A DNA stretch of 64,000 bases from Hexactinellida sp. DTS-2022 (lineage: Eukaryota; Porifera; Hexactinellida), in contig JAPNXP010000011.1 in NCBI GenBank assembly GCA_028753945.1, positions 1,550,001 through 1,614,000 of the forward strand, in the 5' to 3' direction. Both the position numbers and the translations under genes were made by a program. The notes under the pieces are model-generated. The model worked only from the letters and a program-made list of their open reading frames with translations. It was not told where the DNA came from and made no database searches. The first letter of the stretch is position 1. Each line of letters opens with the position of its first letter. Positions 9,352 through 20,744 of this stretch are shown here, one piece after another.

Positions 9352-12300
9352 ATAGCAATCTATTTCCTAAGGCAATGGCACTCTAGTTAATTACTGGACC
9401 ATGGATGGCAAATACCATGGGATTATTCTATACAATAACTTTAAATTTAAAGATGATTTGAGTATTTATGGTGAATTCACCTACTTTATGCCCCTTAGAA
9501 CTTATTTTTGGAATAACTGCGAGAATATAAACTTGATTTTCAGGGATATTCACTATATTAATCTAGCGGTAACAATTGTTTGAATTCATCCCTACAGAAC
9601 GATTAAAATTCGTTTAGATCATATTCACGTTCAAGAAATACAAGTACTGAATGATTATAGAAGTTATACACTTGAGTAGCTGACTAATTTCTACATTCTA
9701 CCAAATAATCGTCAGAGTAGTGAGAGTACGAATTTCACTAACGAATTTTAATAATAACCACCCATAATTATTACACTCAAAATTTTTACGATATTCAATA
9801 ATGATTTTAATTGCATTGTTACTTGCTAAACTTCATAATTTTAACTTTGCGTATTCAAATTTCAACATGACTTGCCTCGTACCTGGTTGTAAGTCAAACT
9901 ATTCTGACAAAGATGAATATGTACCTGTTTTCTCTTTCCCCACTGATGTTGAAACTCGTGAGAAGTGGTTTCGAGCAATACCTAGGCAGAGAGAAGACTA
10001 CGAGGTGAATAAACGATTGAAGGTACGTACTTTGTTATAATATGTTTACTTTTATATTGTATTCTATTTCTTTTGTTTTGAAGGTCTGCGTACACCATTT
10101 CCATGAAATAGACATAGAGAGGACCATTAAATACTTCAATGGAATGGAGATGATTGAGACGATCAGGAATAAAGTGGCTCTGAAGAAGTGTGCAGTCCCT
10201 AGCATCTTTCCAAACTGTCCTAGCTATCTGACAGATGCTGCTGATAGATGTCAAAGACTATCTTTAGATGTTAAGGAGAAGAGGGTACATGAAGCCTACC
10301 AGAAGAGCCGCGCAGATTTCAAAGAAACTGAATCTAAGTTTATTCTTACTACTCTTAATTGTATTATTTCTAAGTTACATCTAATTGGACTACCTAACGG
10401 TTGGCTTCTTGATCGACCCAATTCTACAATCATTCTATTTCTTAAGATTCACTATCATAATGAAATTTCTACGGTCGAACGTTCAATAATTGTTGATGAA
10501 AAATTAGATTGTAAGGCTTTTTATAAAGAAAATAATAGAATCAAACTATCTTGTAATTCGTTCAACGATATCAGATTGTTAGAAAATATTATTCATGAAG
10601 TTGAAATGAGTCAAAAAGATTGCTCAATTTCCACAGCGAACCCCTTTGAAAAACATGTCGAGAATGCCATTCATAATCTTTCTAGTGCAATTGATACACT
10701 AGATCCTACCCATTTCACATTTGATTTCGAAACCGACCGAATGATTCTATGCAAATTCGTCTTAATCTTTTGCTCGATCAGCTGAAATACTTAATTGTTG
10801 ATAAAATGCTCGTCGTTATAATATTCTCACTCAGGTCTTTTGTCTAAAAGTTCACGGAATTTCACCAGCTTGTTATCGGCTTATCCAAAGCTCTAACTGT
10901 ATAATACTTCCACACGAACGTAATTTGTTGAAGATCAAAAATAGTATCGGCCTAGAGAGTGAGTATACTAATATTCATGAAGAAGTTGCTACCACGTTTA
11001 ATGATTTAGAGCGCCATGTGATTCTTCAAATGGATGAAGTTCACATTCGTAGTGATGCATCCTATAAGGGAGGAAGGGTAATTGGGTCGACTCATAATCC
11101 GGATGATCCACATACTACAGTTTTTTTCTATGATGGTTTCTAGTTTATCGGCCAAGTTTTCCACCATTGTGCGATTAATACCTTTGGGTTCTTCATCTGC
11201 AGAATCATTATATCCAATTGTTAAATCAACTATTTGTGACATCGAAGCTTGTGGTCTGTTTGTTGAAGCTGTGTGTACTGATAATTATCCACTCAATGTT
11301 CGTATATACAAATTCTTTTCAATTAATTCGAGACAGGAACCAAAGGTACAGCACCCATGCAATCCACAAAGAAGTTTAATTTTGTTTTTTGATTTTGTTC
11401 ATATCATTAAGTCCATTAGGAATAATTGGTTAAATCTAAAAAATTTAGACAATACATTTATTTTTCCGAAATTTGCGGAATGCAAATTTTGTGTACAACA
11501 AAATATCAGTAACTTAAACAAACTTTTTACGTCTCCATTTCTAGAACCAACATTTCGGCCACTCATTTTACCTCTAAATCTCTTTATTCTGAACTATGTT
11601 ATGCACCCTTTCAGGATATCCGTAATTTATTCAATTCTGATAAATGTAATGTCTTGAAGCGAGCACCAAGATTAACAGCGAAAGCGTGGCCCTCAAGGTT
11701 AGAACGACAAAATGTTAGTTTTGCTTTGAAAATTTTCCATGAGACAACATATGCCGGCTTATTATCGTGGAAAATGGAAAAAGACATCATACACACGAAT
11801 CAAAGAGTAGAATTCCTTGAATTAATCAATCAGGTGTGGAACCTATTCAATGTCAACTGGGTCGGAAAAGATATACGTTTTAAGGATGAATATTCAGCTC
11901 CAATTTACCCAAGAGATTTTCGTTTACAATTTTTAAACAACGTCGTCTCTTGGATGGATATTTGGAATACTCTGCCATCTTTATATGGAAAGTTAACACC
12001 ACAAACCTTTACCAGTTTCAGACACACATGCGAGGCGTTACCACTGCTGGTCAAACAACTTACCGAGAACTGCGGAAACCAGTACCTTCTAACTGCAAGA
12101 ATTCAAAATGATGCGCTGGAGCACCACTTTGGTTTATATAGACAGATGTCAGGGTCTCACTACCAGATTTCATTTAACCAAATTTTGGAAAGCGAACGCA
12201 GACTCCAACTTTCAAACATTCTAAAAGTGTTCGCTCTAAAATACGGTGCTATCTCTTGTGAAGACAATATTTCTCTTAAAGAATACCTTCATAAATTTGC

Positions 12301-12432
12301 TGACGATTTTGATAGTTGTAATGAGGAGCAACACGATATAGAACTTTATCTAACCACATTGAATGAAATTTCAGTCCCTGAAATAGAGGTTTCTCAATTG
12401 GAATGTCTCGTTTATATAGCAGGATACGCAGT
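9352..12432 (+). mobile_element. P-like (THAP) DNA transposon, copy A, 3' end missing
   Basis: Begins with the P-like terminus ATAGCAATCTATTTCCTAAG. It is colinear without a single indel with the reverse complement of 17174-20254 (3,081 bp; coordinate pairs sum to 29,606). One substitution is visible near 9413. Identity stops abruptly at 12432, inside the transposase, where unrelated sequence begins; the C-terminal ~120 codons and the 3' terminus are lost. No 3' terminus of this family was found between 12433 and 16200. Confidence 0.85.
9867..12432 (+). pseudogene. P-element-type (THAP9-like) transposase, copy A, frameshifted and truncated
   Basis: Start at the Met of MTCLVPGCKSNY, the first half of a THAP zinc finger. 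A short intron (about 10023-10084, GTACGT..TTGAAG) separates it from VCVHHF and the AVPSIFP box that close the finger. The RNase H-like region follows: first Asp in LQMDEVHIRSDAS, second in AVCTDNYPLNV, and Glu in DALEHHFGLYRQMSG. Frame breaks occur near 10750, near 10806, in a run of seven T at about 11119 and near 11580. The protein is therefore not made intact. Copy B carries the same breaks. THAP-P transposases cut and paste elements through short inverted ends; this copy also lacks its C-terminus. Confidence 0.85.
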
Positions 12433-13190
12433 TGTTTATCATCCCGACCATCCCAAATTTTACCCTCCGCCCGGATATATTTATTTTATCTTATGAACAT
12501 AATCGTACTAAATATTAGCTATAGACTTGTGTGCAAAGTATTCCTAATGTATCAATTTTAATAAGTATTATATTTTAGAGCATTACATAATTAATTTAGC
12601 ACTGTCATTTGATTTTCTATTTAAATTAATTTTAATAATTATTGTTTGGCATAGGATACTGTTATTTGCATATTAATGTACTAAAAAATAGAAATATAAT
12701 CCCTCCCGCCGTCCGTTTTAATAGAGTTGTTTACATTTGTTTGTAAACAATAAAAACAAGTGTTCTCATCAGAAATTAGTAGACTTTAAATTCTTAATCA
12801 GCATTCTTGTTTACTTTTAATAGCCGTTGAAAGCTAGCTTCTAGGTTCATTAATTTGTTTGCCTATTTTTGTAAGCAACAACAATAAATAATCAAATTAG
12901 GAATTCATGAATGCGAATTTCGAAATCAGCATACTGTTTACCTATTATAACATTTGGAAGTAAGTGTCTATCGCAAATGTAAATGCTGTTTCTTTCCCCA
13001 TCTCTTTAATACAATCCGGACAAACACACACCCTTGAGTTTTAATAATATAGACATATATTTTCTATATAAAATAAGTTTGTAGCCATGACTCCAAATAA
13101 TAATAATTTTAAATATTTGTATGCCAATTAAGTCGTATTATACTTAAATTTACATGAAGATTAATTGCCCCCTAAATTACAAAAATTACT
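12433..13190. repeat. Spacer with an interspersed repeat (12700-13060)
   Basis: No gene. From about 12730 to 13060, motifs such as AACAACAATAAATA, AATGCGAATTTCG, ATCAGCATACT and GACAAACACACAC occur in the same order as at 57410-57770 and its mirror copy, so it is a diverged dispersed repeat. The tail (CAAACACACAC..TTTTA..ATAG) also resembles 41358-41398. Type (LINE tail, SINE or MITE) is not resolved. Confidence 0.5.
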
Positions 13191-13224
13191 CAATTCTTTA
13201 CGAAATATGATTAATTTTCCGATA

Positions 13225-13261
13225 TACTTTTTGTACGCGCGCAAAAAACTTTTTGTACGCG
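13225..13261. repeat. Short direct repeat ACTTTTTGTACGCGC
   Basis: Two copies of CTTTTTGTACGCGC about 20 bases apart, separated by GCAAAAAA; likely a chance local duplication. Confidence 0.6.
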
Positions 13262-14280
13262 CTTATACGTACAAGCTTTTTGGTATATTTCATACATAAT
13301 CTCTTTGATAATACATACAGTCTCATTGTTGTTGATTTAGAGTATATATTGTACTGTCTATTGTCAAATACGGGGTTTTTTGCGTATCGAGGTTTTTTGC
13401 CTCTTTTTCCATGCAATTAGGGGATGAGTCCGGTAGCTAAGGATTGACTACTCCAGGAAATACGTTTAAACACCCAATTTCGTCGATTTCAATTCTATTT
13501 GATATATGCATCCCTTATATAATATACCTGATACTGATTTAAAGGTTATACTGACTCAATTTAATAAAAAAGTCCCCCCCCCCCCCCAAAAGAAATGACT
13601 TTTTCCCCAAAATTCTGAGGGACTTGGAAATATTTTTGACATCACACTGTCTCCAAACCTTAATTTATATTCATATGCAATGTATAATACTATATCTACT
13701 AATTAGAATACTTAGTTATATCTATATGTGCTACATTCGCATATCGAGTGACTTTTTGAGGGAAAGTCGCCGCTCGGGGTACCCCTTATTTCTTCCCAGA
13801 TCTCCCGACTAATGTTTTTCCGCTTGACGTCGACATAATTTGATCCACGAGCCCGATTCTCATAAACTCGGCAGTTTTCGGTAGATCTCAAACGGTACTC
13901 GCGAGTAAGCTTTGCATTTACACAAATAGATCAAATCTACTTACTTATGATCCATAAATCTACAATTTATTGTGTATAATTCTATCATAGGTTCAAGAAG
14001 CTGAATAAATTTTAATTTTACAGATAAAAATGGTTTGTCAAGGTTACTCGCTCAATTGACATTCAGATCATCCATTTAAACACTAAACACTATTAATTAA
14101 AGAAAAAAATTATTTTTCGTTACATTGTCATGGCATAATATACATACTTCACCCCCGGACTCACCCCTTAGGGGGGCAAAAAAACGCGATTTCGTCTGTA
14201 TAATGTCTTGTGCAGCTCAATTTTCTGATATTTTACTCAGTTTAGGTATACGTAGTTAACATTAAAATATATATTCTTTT
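13262..14280. other. Intergenic, with a poly-C run
   Basis: No gene. A homopolymer of 14 C lies at 13574-13587. At about 14150-14185 a GC-rich patch (CACCCCCGGACTCACCCCTTAGGGGGG) looks like a degraded hAT-type terminus without a partner. Confidence 0.5.
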
Positions 14281-14297
14281 CAAGCATCTGCACTAAG

Positions 14298-14722
14298 TTT
14301 GATTGAGATTGAAATTGAAATTGAATCAATACAAAGCAGCTTACGTAGACAGCGAGTTTTAGAGATCAACTTAACTCCCTCCCTGGATGTATATTCTGAC
14401 TTTGAGTTTATCACTAGGCAGGGCTGGGTCAAATACAAAATAATTTTGTATTTGAGTATTTTAAATACATTTTTGTTGTATTTGAGATGTATTTAAATAC
14501 TTTGTATTATAAGAAGGAAAGTATTTGTATTGTATTTAAATACTTTTGAATGTATTTACTCCAACCCTGTCACTAGGTACATAATTACTCAGTATATAAT
14601 CCTCGAACTCATGGAAAGGATTTCTACTAAACTTAATCGCACCCAGGCTTTCATCCAGGAATATTACCCCGCTCCTAGATTTTGTAAGAGCTCGTTCAGT
14701 TTTCATTTTGTACGCCTAGATT
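14298..14722 (+). pseudogene. PIF/Harbinger transposase-like (HARBI1-type) N-terminal fragment, split by a MITE
   Basis: Two frames on either side of the MITE at 14419-14569 join in phase when the insert and one target duplication are ignored: LTPSLDVYSDFEFITR before, YIITQYIILELMERISTKLN after. The pattern of a Pro/Leu-rich entry, a Tyr-Ser/Asp-x-x-Phe-x-x-Arg turn and a long helix matches the region ahead of the DDE domain in HARBI1-like nucleases. The remaining catalytic part is absent. About 85 codons survive. The family call is by eye on a short stretch. Confidence 0.5.
14419..14569. mobile_element. hAT-type MITE, 151 bp, exact 8-bp target duplication
   Basis: Termini CAGGGCTGGGTCAAATAC and GTATTTACTCCAACCCTG are imperfect inverted repeats. 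The target duplication TCACTAGG is exact (14411-14418 and 14570-14577). The interior is built of repeated GTATTTAAATAC-like units. Confidence 0.93.
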
Positions 14723-14780
14723 AGTAATCTTGTATTCAGTCTATGGAGGCATCTCTCGATATTGTAGGCATGTAATCGAT

Positions 14781-15077
14781 TTATGTACGTCTGATAAAAA
14801 ATCCTGCCAAATTAAGTTCTTTAGGCGCTCCCAACACGCCTGTATAACACGGCGATCGCTGATCGCCGTGACAACTATTCTTAACTTTGTCCTCCTGCTC
14901 CTGCCTCCTTTTGCTTCCTTTACTTTTCACTCGGTCTTCTTCTTTTGATGCTTCCTCTTCCAGACGCATTGCTTCCTTCGATGCTTTATTAGCTTGTTTC
15001 CTGGCCCGCGCAGCCTCTAGAGCATCTGACCCCACTCCACCGAAAGTACTCATTCGCTGTGGCTGCCTCCTAACCAC
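14781..15077 (-). CDS. Unrecognised ORF with charged coiled-coil segment
   Basis: 98 codons on the minus strand, much richer in GC than its surroundings. The N-terminal 65 residues are Ala/Lys/Glu-rich and helical (ALEAARARKQANKASKEAM, RLEEEASKEEDRVKSKGSK), like a basic coiled coil or nucleocapsid tail. The C-terminal part includes a perfect DNA palindrome (GGCGATC..GATCGCC, about 14852-14874). No family was recognised. The upstream sequence on this strand also reads as possible coding (15080-15175), so it may be an exon of a longer lost gene. Confidence 0.35.
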   Translation of the reverse strand: MVRRQPQRMSTFGGVGSDALEAARARKQANKASKEAMRLEEEASKEEDRVKSKGSKRRQEQEDKVKNSCHGDQRSPCYTGVLGAPKELNLAGFFIRRT

Positions 15078-15169
15078 TCCTCCATTATTTGGTCTAAATC
15101 GATGTCATCAAGAATGTGTTTGTGGACATGGAAAGCGCGATATTATGCAGTCTTTTTTGTGCCATAGTA

Positions 15170-15425
15170 CTGTTGTGTAGTATTTTGAGACGCTGTGGTA
15201 TTTTGAGACGCCTATGTGATACACTCTATACACCATGCATGTGCTATTACAAATTAGACTGTGGTGTTCTGAGACGCAACTATATAAGGCAAATTTTATC
15301 CACTCTACAATAAGTTTACTTTTTCATTTATACTTAATTAATTAAATTGTGAATTGAGACTTAGTATAACTAGTGAATTCTGGATTTGCTTTTCCATTCT
15401 ACTGTGGTCTTTTGAGGCGCTGGTA
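15170..15425 (+). repeat. Subterminal repeats TGTGGTATTTTGAGACGC of a hAT family
   Basis: Four imperfect copies: near 15175 (TGTAGTATTTTGAGACGC), 15194 (TGTGGTATTTTGAGACGC), 15260 (TGTGGTGTTCTGAGACGC) and 15404 (TGTGGTCTTTTGAGGCGC). The first ~80 bases, through GTGCTATTAC, also occur in reverse orientation at 33625-33705, directly downstream of a hAT transposase C-terminus. The repeats are therefore probably the 3' subterminal region of that hAT family. Confidence 0.6.
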
Positions 15426-15489
15426 GTGAAAAGAACTTTCCACTTTGCAGATTAATTTATTATAAAATAATTGCTTATCTAAATTTACT

Positions 15490-15705
15490 CTCTACTACAA
15501 TAAATTGGTAATACGGAAATGGTTCGATTTTTTCAAAATAGGAAATTGTTCGACTTTCATTTTTGTATTGTTGGACCATGGATTTAAGCCGGGATTTTCT
15601 CCTATCCATGGTGCAGCAACACTAAAAAATTCGAACTATTTCCTATTTTGGTTTTTCGAACAATTTCCGGTTTTGGTTTTTCGAAACATTTCCACATACG
15701 GTACC
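15490..15705. repeat. Imperfect palindromic repeat (MITE-like)
   Basis: GGAAATGGTTCGATTTTTTC and CAAAATAGGAAATTGTTCGA on the left are mirrored by TCGAACTATTTCCTATTTTG and TTCGAACAATTTCCGG on the right. A central ACCATGGAT..ATCCATGGT stem lies at about 15576-15612. Ends were not delimited. Confidence 0.5.
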
Positions 15706-15739
15706 AATAAATTATCCATTTTAATTATCATAATTTAAA

Positions 15740-16202
15740 GATTTAATTGTAATGCACTTGCTTTATTAAAAGAAGCCGTGTTTATTAATTAATGTATCTA
15801 TATTCTCCTTTGTTTATTAATTAATTGATTCAAATAATTAATACGTAGTAGCAACTCAATTTTATTTCATTAATTGACACAACAAACATCTAAATGATAA
15901 AGTATACAAATTATTTTAGTTTCCAATGATATCCCTCCACTTCTCGGAACCCTCCAGCTAAGTCTCCATGTTTTGTAGTTTTCTAATTTTCACCATAATT
16001 TTTTTTGAAAGCATTTTTCTCATCCTGCCATACTGTTCTCTCATTCTCCAGGGATCCTGCTCTTAATTAAAAGAATCTATTAGTTAAAATTGTTCGACTG
16101 CATCTTGGAAGCTCGATCTGCACTTCGGCTGATTCTGAAATTTCTTATGTCAACGTCTCGTACACATAAATCATTGTAACCATCCTAATTCAATAATTCC
16201 TA
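15740..16202. other. AT-rich spacer
   Basis: No gene or clear repeat seen before the 3' end of P-like copy B. Confidence 0.5.
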
Positions 16203-16540
16203 AACTGAACCATAGCAATCTATATACTAAGGCAATGGCACTCTAGTGAATTACTGGACCATGTATGGCAATTACCATGGGTTTTCCAAGTTTCTACTAA
16301 TTGTCATAAGCCTTTCAGTGGTATTTTAATGTGTAACAAATGTTATATTTTAAATTCTAAGACTACCCAGCCCCAATTCTCACAATATTTGGATATTAAT
16401 TTAGAAATAATACGTTATTTTTAATGAATTAAATGCAACACAAACAATACAGCATTATACTATATGAACAAATACATAGAATTAATAAATGATACATAAG
16501 CAGCATGTGAATCCTTTAACTGTTCGACTGACTGTAGACA

Positions 16541-16677
16541 CGCATCGCTATCTATAACGCTCGTAGACTCATCGCTCTCTCTAACGCTCGTAGACTCTTC
16601 GCTCTCTCTAACGCTCGTAGAAACATCGCTCTCTCTAAGGCTCGTAGACTCATCGCTCTCTCTAACGCTCGTAGACA
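16541..16677 (-). repeat. 27-bp tandem repeat in the 3' region of P-like copy B
   Basis: About five units of CGCTCGTAGACTCATCGCTC followed by TCTCTAA, period 27. On the minus strand it would encode repeated STSVRESDE. It lies between the transposase stop (16724) and the 3' terminus, where P elements can hold subterminal binding sites; no function can be assigned. Confidence 0.85.
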
Positions 16678-16723
16678 CACTCAATACGTAGTAGAATAAC
16701 CTATAACAAAACAAGCAAGAAAA

Positions 16724-19700
16724 TTACTTGTATTTTTTTAGTTTAGTGTTATCTTTATTTAAAACCATGGCATTATAATTGCGAACCCTCTTTGATAAGA
16801 TAATGTTTGACCAAGGTAAACACATTTTCTTTAATATATCCCAATTCCAAACACCACAGAAACACCAATCTTTCCAGACATCAATGTATCTCTCTTCAAT
16901 AAAGTTCATAGAGATACTGATCAACAGGCTACGGGATGGTCCAGAATAGAATTCCTTACTTAAGGATTCACAGTTATCAATTCTGAGGAAGATTTCATAT
17001 AATATGCAAACACATTTACCACATAACGAGAAGGATATTTAAGAGAGCCCCTATCCACTAAATCAATCAAAGTATATTGGGAACCAACGTCATTGTTAAC
17101 TTCCAGGAGTTTATCTGATGTTAAAAGATTATGGCAAGATAGACAGCCATTAGACTTCTTAAAGTAAGAGAAGACTGCGTATCCTGCTATATAAACGAGA
17201 CATTCCAATTGAGAAACCTCTATTTCAGGGACTGAAATTTCATTCAATGTGGTTAGATAAAGTTCTATATCGTGTTGCTCCTCATTACAACTATCAAAAT
17301 CGTCAGCAAATTTATGAAGGTATTCTTTAAGAGAAATATTGTCTTCACAAGAGATAGCACCGTATTTTAGAGCGAACACTTTTAGAATGTTTGAAAGTTG
17401 GAGTCTGCGTTCGCTTTCCAAAATTTGGTTAAATGAAATCTGGTAGTGAGACCCTGACATCTGTCTATATAAACCAAAGTGGTGCTCCAGCGCATCATTT
17501 TGAATTCTTGCAGTTAGAAGGTACTGGTTTCCGCAGTTCTCGGTAAGTTGTTTGACCAGCAGTGGTAACGCCTCGCATGTGTGTCTGAAACTGGTAAAGG
17601 TTTGTGGTGTTAACTTTCCATATAAAGATGGCAGAGTATTCCAAATATCCATCCAAGAGACGACGTTGTTTAAAAATTGTAAACGAAAATCTCTTGGGTA
17701 AATTGGAGCTGAATATTCATCCTTAAAACGTATATCTTTTCCGACCCAGTTGACATTGAATAGGTTCCACACCTGATTGATTAATTCAAGGAATTCTACT
17801 CTTTGATTCGTGTGTATGATGTCTTTTTCCATTTTCCACGATAATAAGCCGGCATATGTTGTCTCATGGAAAATTTTCAAAGCAAAACTAACATTTTGTC
17901 GTTCTAACCTTGAGGGCCACGCTTTCGCTGTTAATCTTGGTGCTCGCTTCAAGACATTACATTTATCAGAATTGAATAAATTACGGATATCCTGAAAGGG
18001 TGCATAACATAGTTCAGAATAAAGAGATTTAGAGGTAAAATGAGTGGCCGAAATGTTGGTTCTAGAAATGGAGACGTAAAAAGTTTGTTTAAGTTACTGA
18101 TATTTTGTTGTACACAAAATTTGCATTCCGCAAATTTCGGAAAAATAAATGTATTGTCTAAATTTTTTAGATTTAACCAATTATTCCTAATGGACTTAAT
18201 GATATGAACAAAATCAAAAAACAAAATTAAACTTCTTTGTGGATTGCATGGGTGCTGTACCTTTGGTTCCTGTCTCGAATTAATTGAAAAGAATTTGTAT
18301 ATACGAACATTGAGTGGATAATTATCAGTACACACAGCTTCAACAAACAGACCACAAGCTTCGATGTCACAAATAGTTGATTTAACAATTGGATATAATG
18401 ATTCTGCAGATGAAGAACCCAAAGGTATTAATCGCACAATGGTGGAAAACTTGGCCGATAAACTAGAAACCATCATAGAAAAAAACTGTAGTATGTGGAT
18501 CATCCGGATTATGAGTCGACCCAATTACCCTTCCTCCCTTATAGGATGCATCACTACGAATGTGAACTTCATCCATTTGAAGAATCACATGGCGCTCTAA
18601 ATCATTAAACGTGGTAGCAACTTCTTCATGAATATTAGTATACTCACTCTCTAGGCCGATACTATTTTTGATCTTCAACAAATTACGTTCGTGTGGAAGT
18701 ATTATACAGTTAGAGCTTTGGATAAGCCGATAACAAGCTGGTGAAATTCCGTGAACTTTTAGACAAAAGACCTGAGTGAGAATATTATAACGACGAGCAT
18801 TTTATCAACAATTAAGTATTTCAGCTGATCGAGCAAAAGATTAAGACGAATTTGCATAGAATCATTCGGTCGGTTTCGAAATCAAATGTGAAATGGGTAG
18901 GATCTAGTGTATCAATTGCACTAGAAAGATTATGAATGGCATTCTCGACATGTTTTTCAAAGGGGTTCGCTGTGGAAATTGAGCAATCTTTTTGACTCAT
19001 TTCAACTTCATGAATAATATTTTCTAACAATCTGATATCGTTGAACGAATTACAAGATAGTTTGATTCTATTATTTTCTTTATAAAAAGCCTTACAATCT
19101 AATTTTTCATCAACAATTATTGAACGTTCGACCGTAGAAATTTCATTATGATAGTGAATCTTAAGAAATAGAATGATTGTAGAATTGGGTCGATCAAGAA
19201 GCCAACCGTTAGGTAGTCCAATTAGATGTAACTTAGAAATAATACAATTAAGAGTAGTAAGAATAAACTTAGATTCAGTTTCTTTGAAATCTGCGCGGCT
19301 CTTCTGGTAGGCTTCATGTACCCTCTTCTCCTTAACATCTAAAGATAGTCTTTGACATCTATCAGCAGCATCTGTCAGATAGCTAGGACAGTTTGGAAAG
19401 ATGCTAGGGACTGCACACTTCTTCAGAGCCACTTTATTCCTGATCGTCTCAATCATCTCCATTCCATTGAAGTATTTAATGGTCCTCTCTATGTCTATTT
19501 CATGGAAATGGTGTACGCAGACCTTCAAAACAAAAGAAATAGAATACAATATAAAAGTAAACATATTATAACAAAGTACGTACCTTCAATCGTTTATTCA
19601 CCTCGTAGTCTTCTCTCTGCCTAGGTATTGCTCGAAACCACTTCTCACGAGTTTCAACATCAGTGGGGAAAGAGAAAACAGGTACATATTCATCTTTGTC

Positions 19701-19739
19701 AGAATAGTTTGACTTACAACCAGGTACGAGGCAAGTCAT
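16724..19739 (-). pseudogene. P-element-type (THAP9-like) transposase, copy B, frameshifted
   Basis: Same domain order as copy A: THAP finger (MTCLVPGCKSNY .. VCVHHF .. AVPSIFP) split by a short intron, RNase H-like D, D and E, and the E-containing DALEHHFGLYRQMSG block. It adds the C-terminus missing from A (FSYFKKSNGCLSCHNLLTSD, then NFIEERYIDVWKDWCFCGVW after one more shift near 16950). It shares the frame breaks of copy A at the mirrored positions (about 18856, 18800, 18487, 18026), so both copies are inactive in the same way. Confidence 0.85.
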
Positions 19740-20255
19740 GTTGAAATTTGAATACGCAAAGTTAAAATTATGAAGTTTAGCAAGTAACAATGCAATTAAA
19801 ATCATTATTGAATATCGTAAAAATTTTGAGTGTAATAATTATGGGTGGTTATTATTAAAATTCGTTAGTGAAATTCGTACTCTCACTACTCTGACGATTA
19901 TTTGGTAGAATGTAGAAATTAGTCAGCTACTCAAGTGTATAACTTCTATAATCATTCAGTACTTGTATTTCTTGAACGTGAATATGATCTAAACGAATTT
20001 TAATCGTTCTGTAGGGATGAATTCAAACAATTGTTACCGCTAGATTAATATAGTGAATATCCCTGAAAATCAAGTTTATATTCTCGCAGTTATTCCAAAA
20101 ATAAGTTCTAAGGGGCATAAAGTAGGTGAATTCACCATAAATACTCAAATCATCTTTAAATTTAAAGTTATTGTATAGAATAATCCCATGGTAATTGCCA
20201 TCCATGGTCCAGTAATTAACTAGAGTGCCATTGCCTTAGGAAATAGATTGCTATG

Positions 20256-20444
20256 GTTTGGCTTAGTTTTTGAGTTTTTAGTGAATAATGCCCCAGGTTA
20301 TTTTGACCCGATTAAGCGGAGATGTCATTTAATCAAAGTCAAACTGTAATACGGACCTATAAATTCTATAAAATTTTAATTTTGTTCCCATAGAGTATTT
20401 AAAGCTATTAACGGTGGCACTATTAAGCGGAATCGACTGTACAC
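20256..20444. repeat. Truncated pogo/Tigger-type repeat next to copy B
   Basis: Contains GACCCGATTAAGCGG (20309) and ends ACTATTAAGCGGAATCGACTGTA, the reverse of a pogo-like terminus TACAGTCGATTCCGCTTAAT. The opposite terminus is missing at the boundary with copy B. Confidence 0.5.
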
Positions 20445-20729
20445 CAGTGCACGACAAATGGTGGCTAATTAAGCTACATCCTCACTTTTTCTGGTGGCTA
20501 CAGAATAACAACAGCCGATTTAACTAACCACTGATGATTTAACAAACTTCTGATTCCGTAATACCACACTAATATTTATAACAAAAAATGCAACGAAAAG
20601 TATAATTTACACAAGTCAAATAATCCACAATTTATGGTGGATTTGTTAAGCCACCTAAGGCAAAATTTGGTGGCTTTAGAAATATTTTTGGTGGTTAAGG
20701 CACCAAATCACCAAATTCGTCGAGAACTG
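20445..20729. mobile_element. Non-autonomous hAT element, 285 bp
   Basis: Termini CAGTGCACGACAAATGGTGG and the complement of CAAATTCGTCGAGAACTG are imperfect inverted repeats. Target duplications are CTGTACAC (20437-20444) and CTGTATAC (20730-20737), 7 of 8. Repeated GGTGGCT/GGTGGTT motifs lie inside both ends. Confidence 0.8.
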
Positions 20730-20744
20730 CTGTATACTAGTATG

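Larger units (their letters stand above)
16211..20255 (-). mobile_element. P-like (THAP) DNA transposon, copy B, both termini present
   Basis: About 4.05 kb in minus orientation. The 3' terminus (16211, CATAGCAATCTATATACTAA) and 5' terminus (ending GATTGCTATG at 20255) are inverted repeats of about 65 bp that include GGCAATGGCACTCTAGT. The 5' three-quarters (17174-20254) are nearly identical to copy A. The two flanks do not match each other as a target duplication: outside the 5' end is AGCCAAAC, outside the 3' end GGTTCAGT (read on the element strand). The latter matches the 5' flank of copy A, suggesting an inversion between A and B. Confidence 0.88.

Noticed and set aside
16541-16677. Regular repeats that could look like a CRISPR array
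   Set aside because: Units are contiguous with no unique spacers, and the context is a eukaryotic P-like element.
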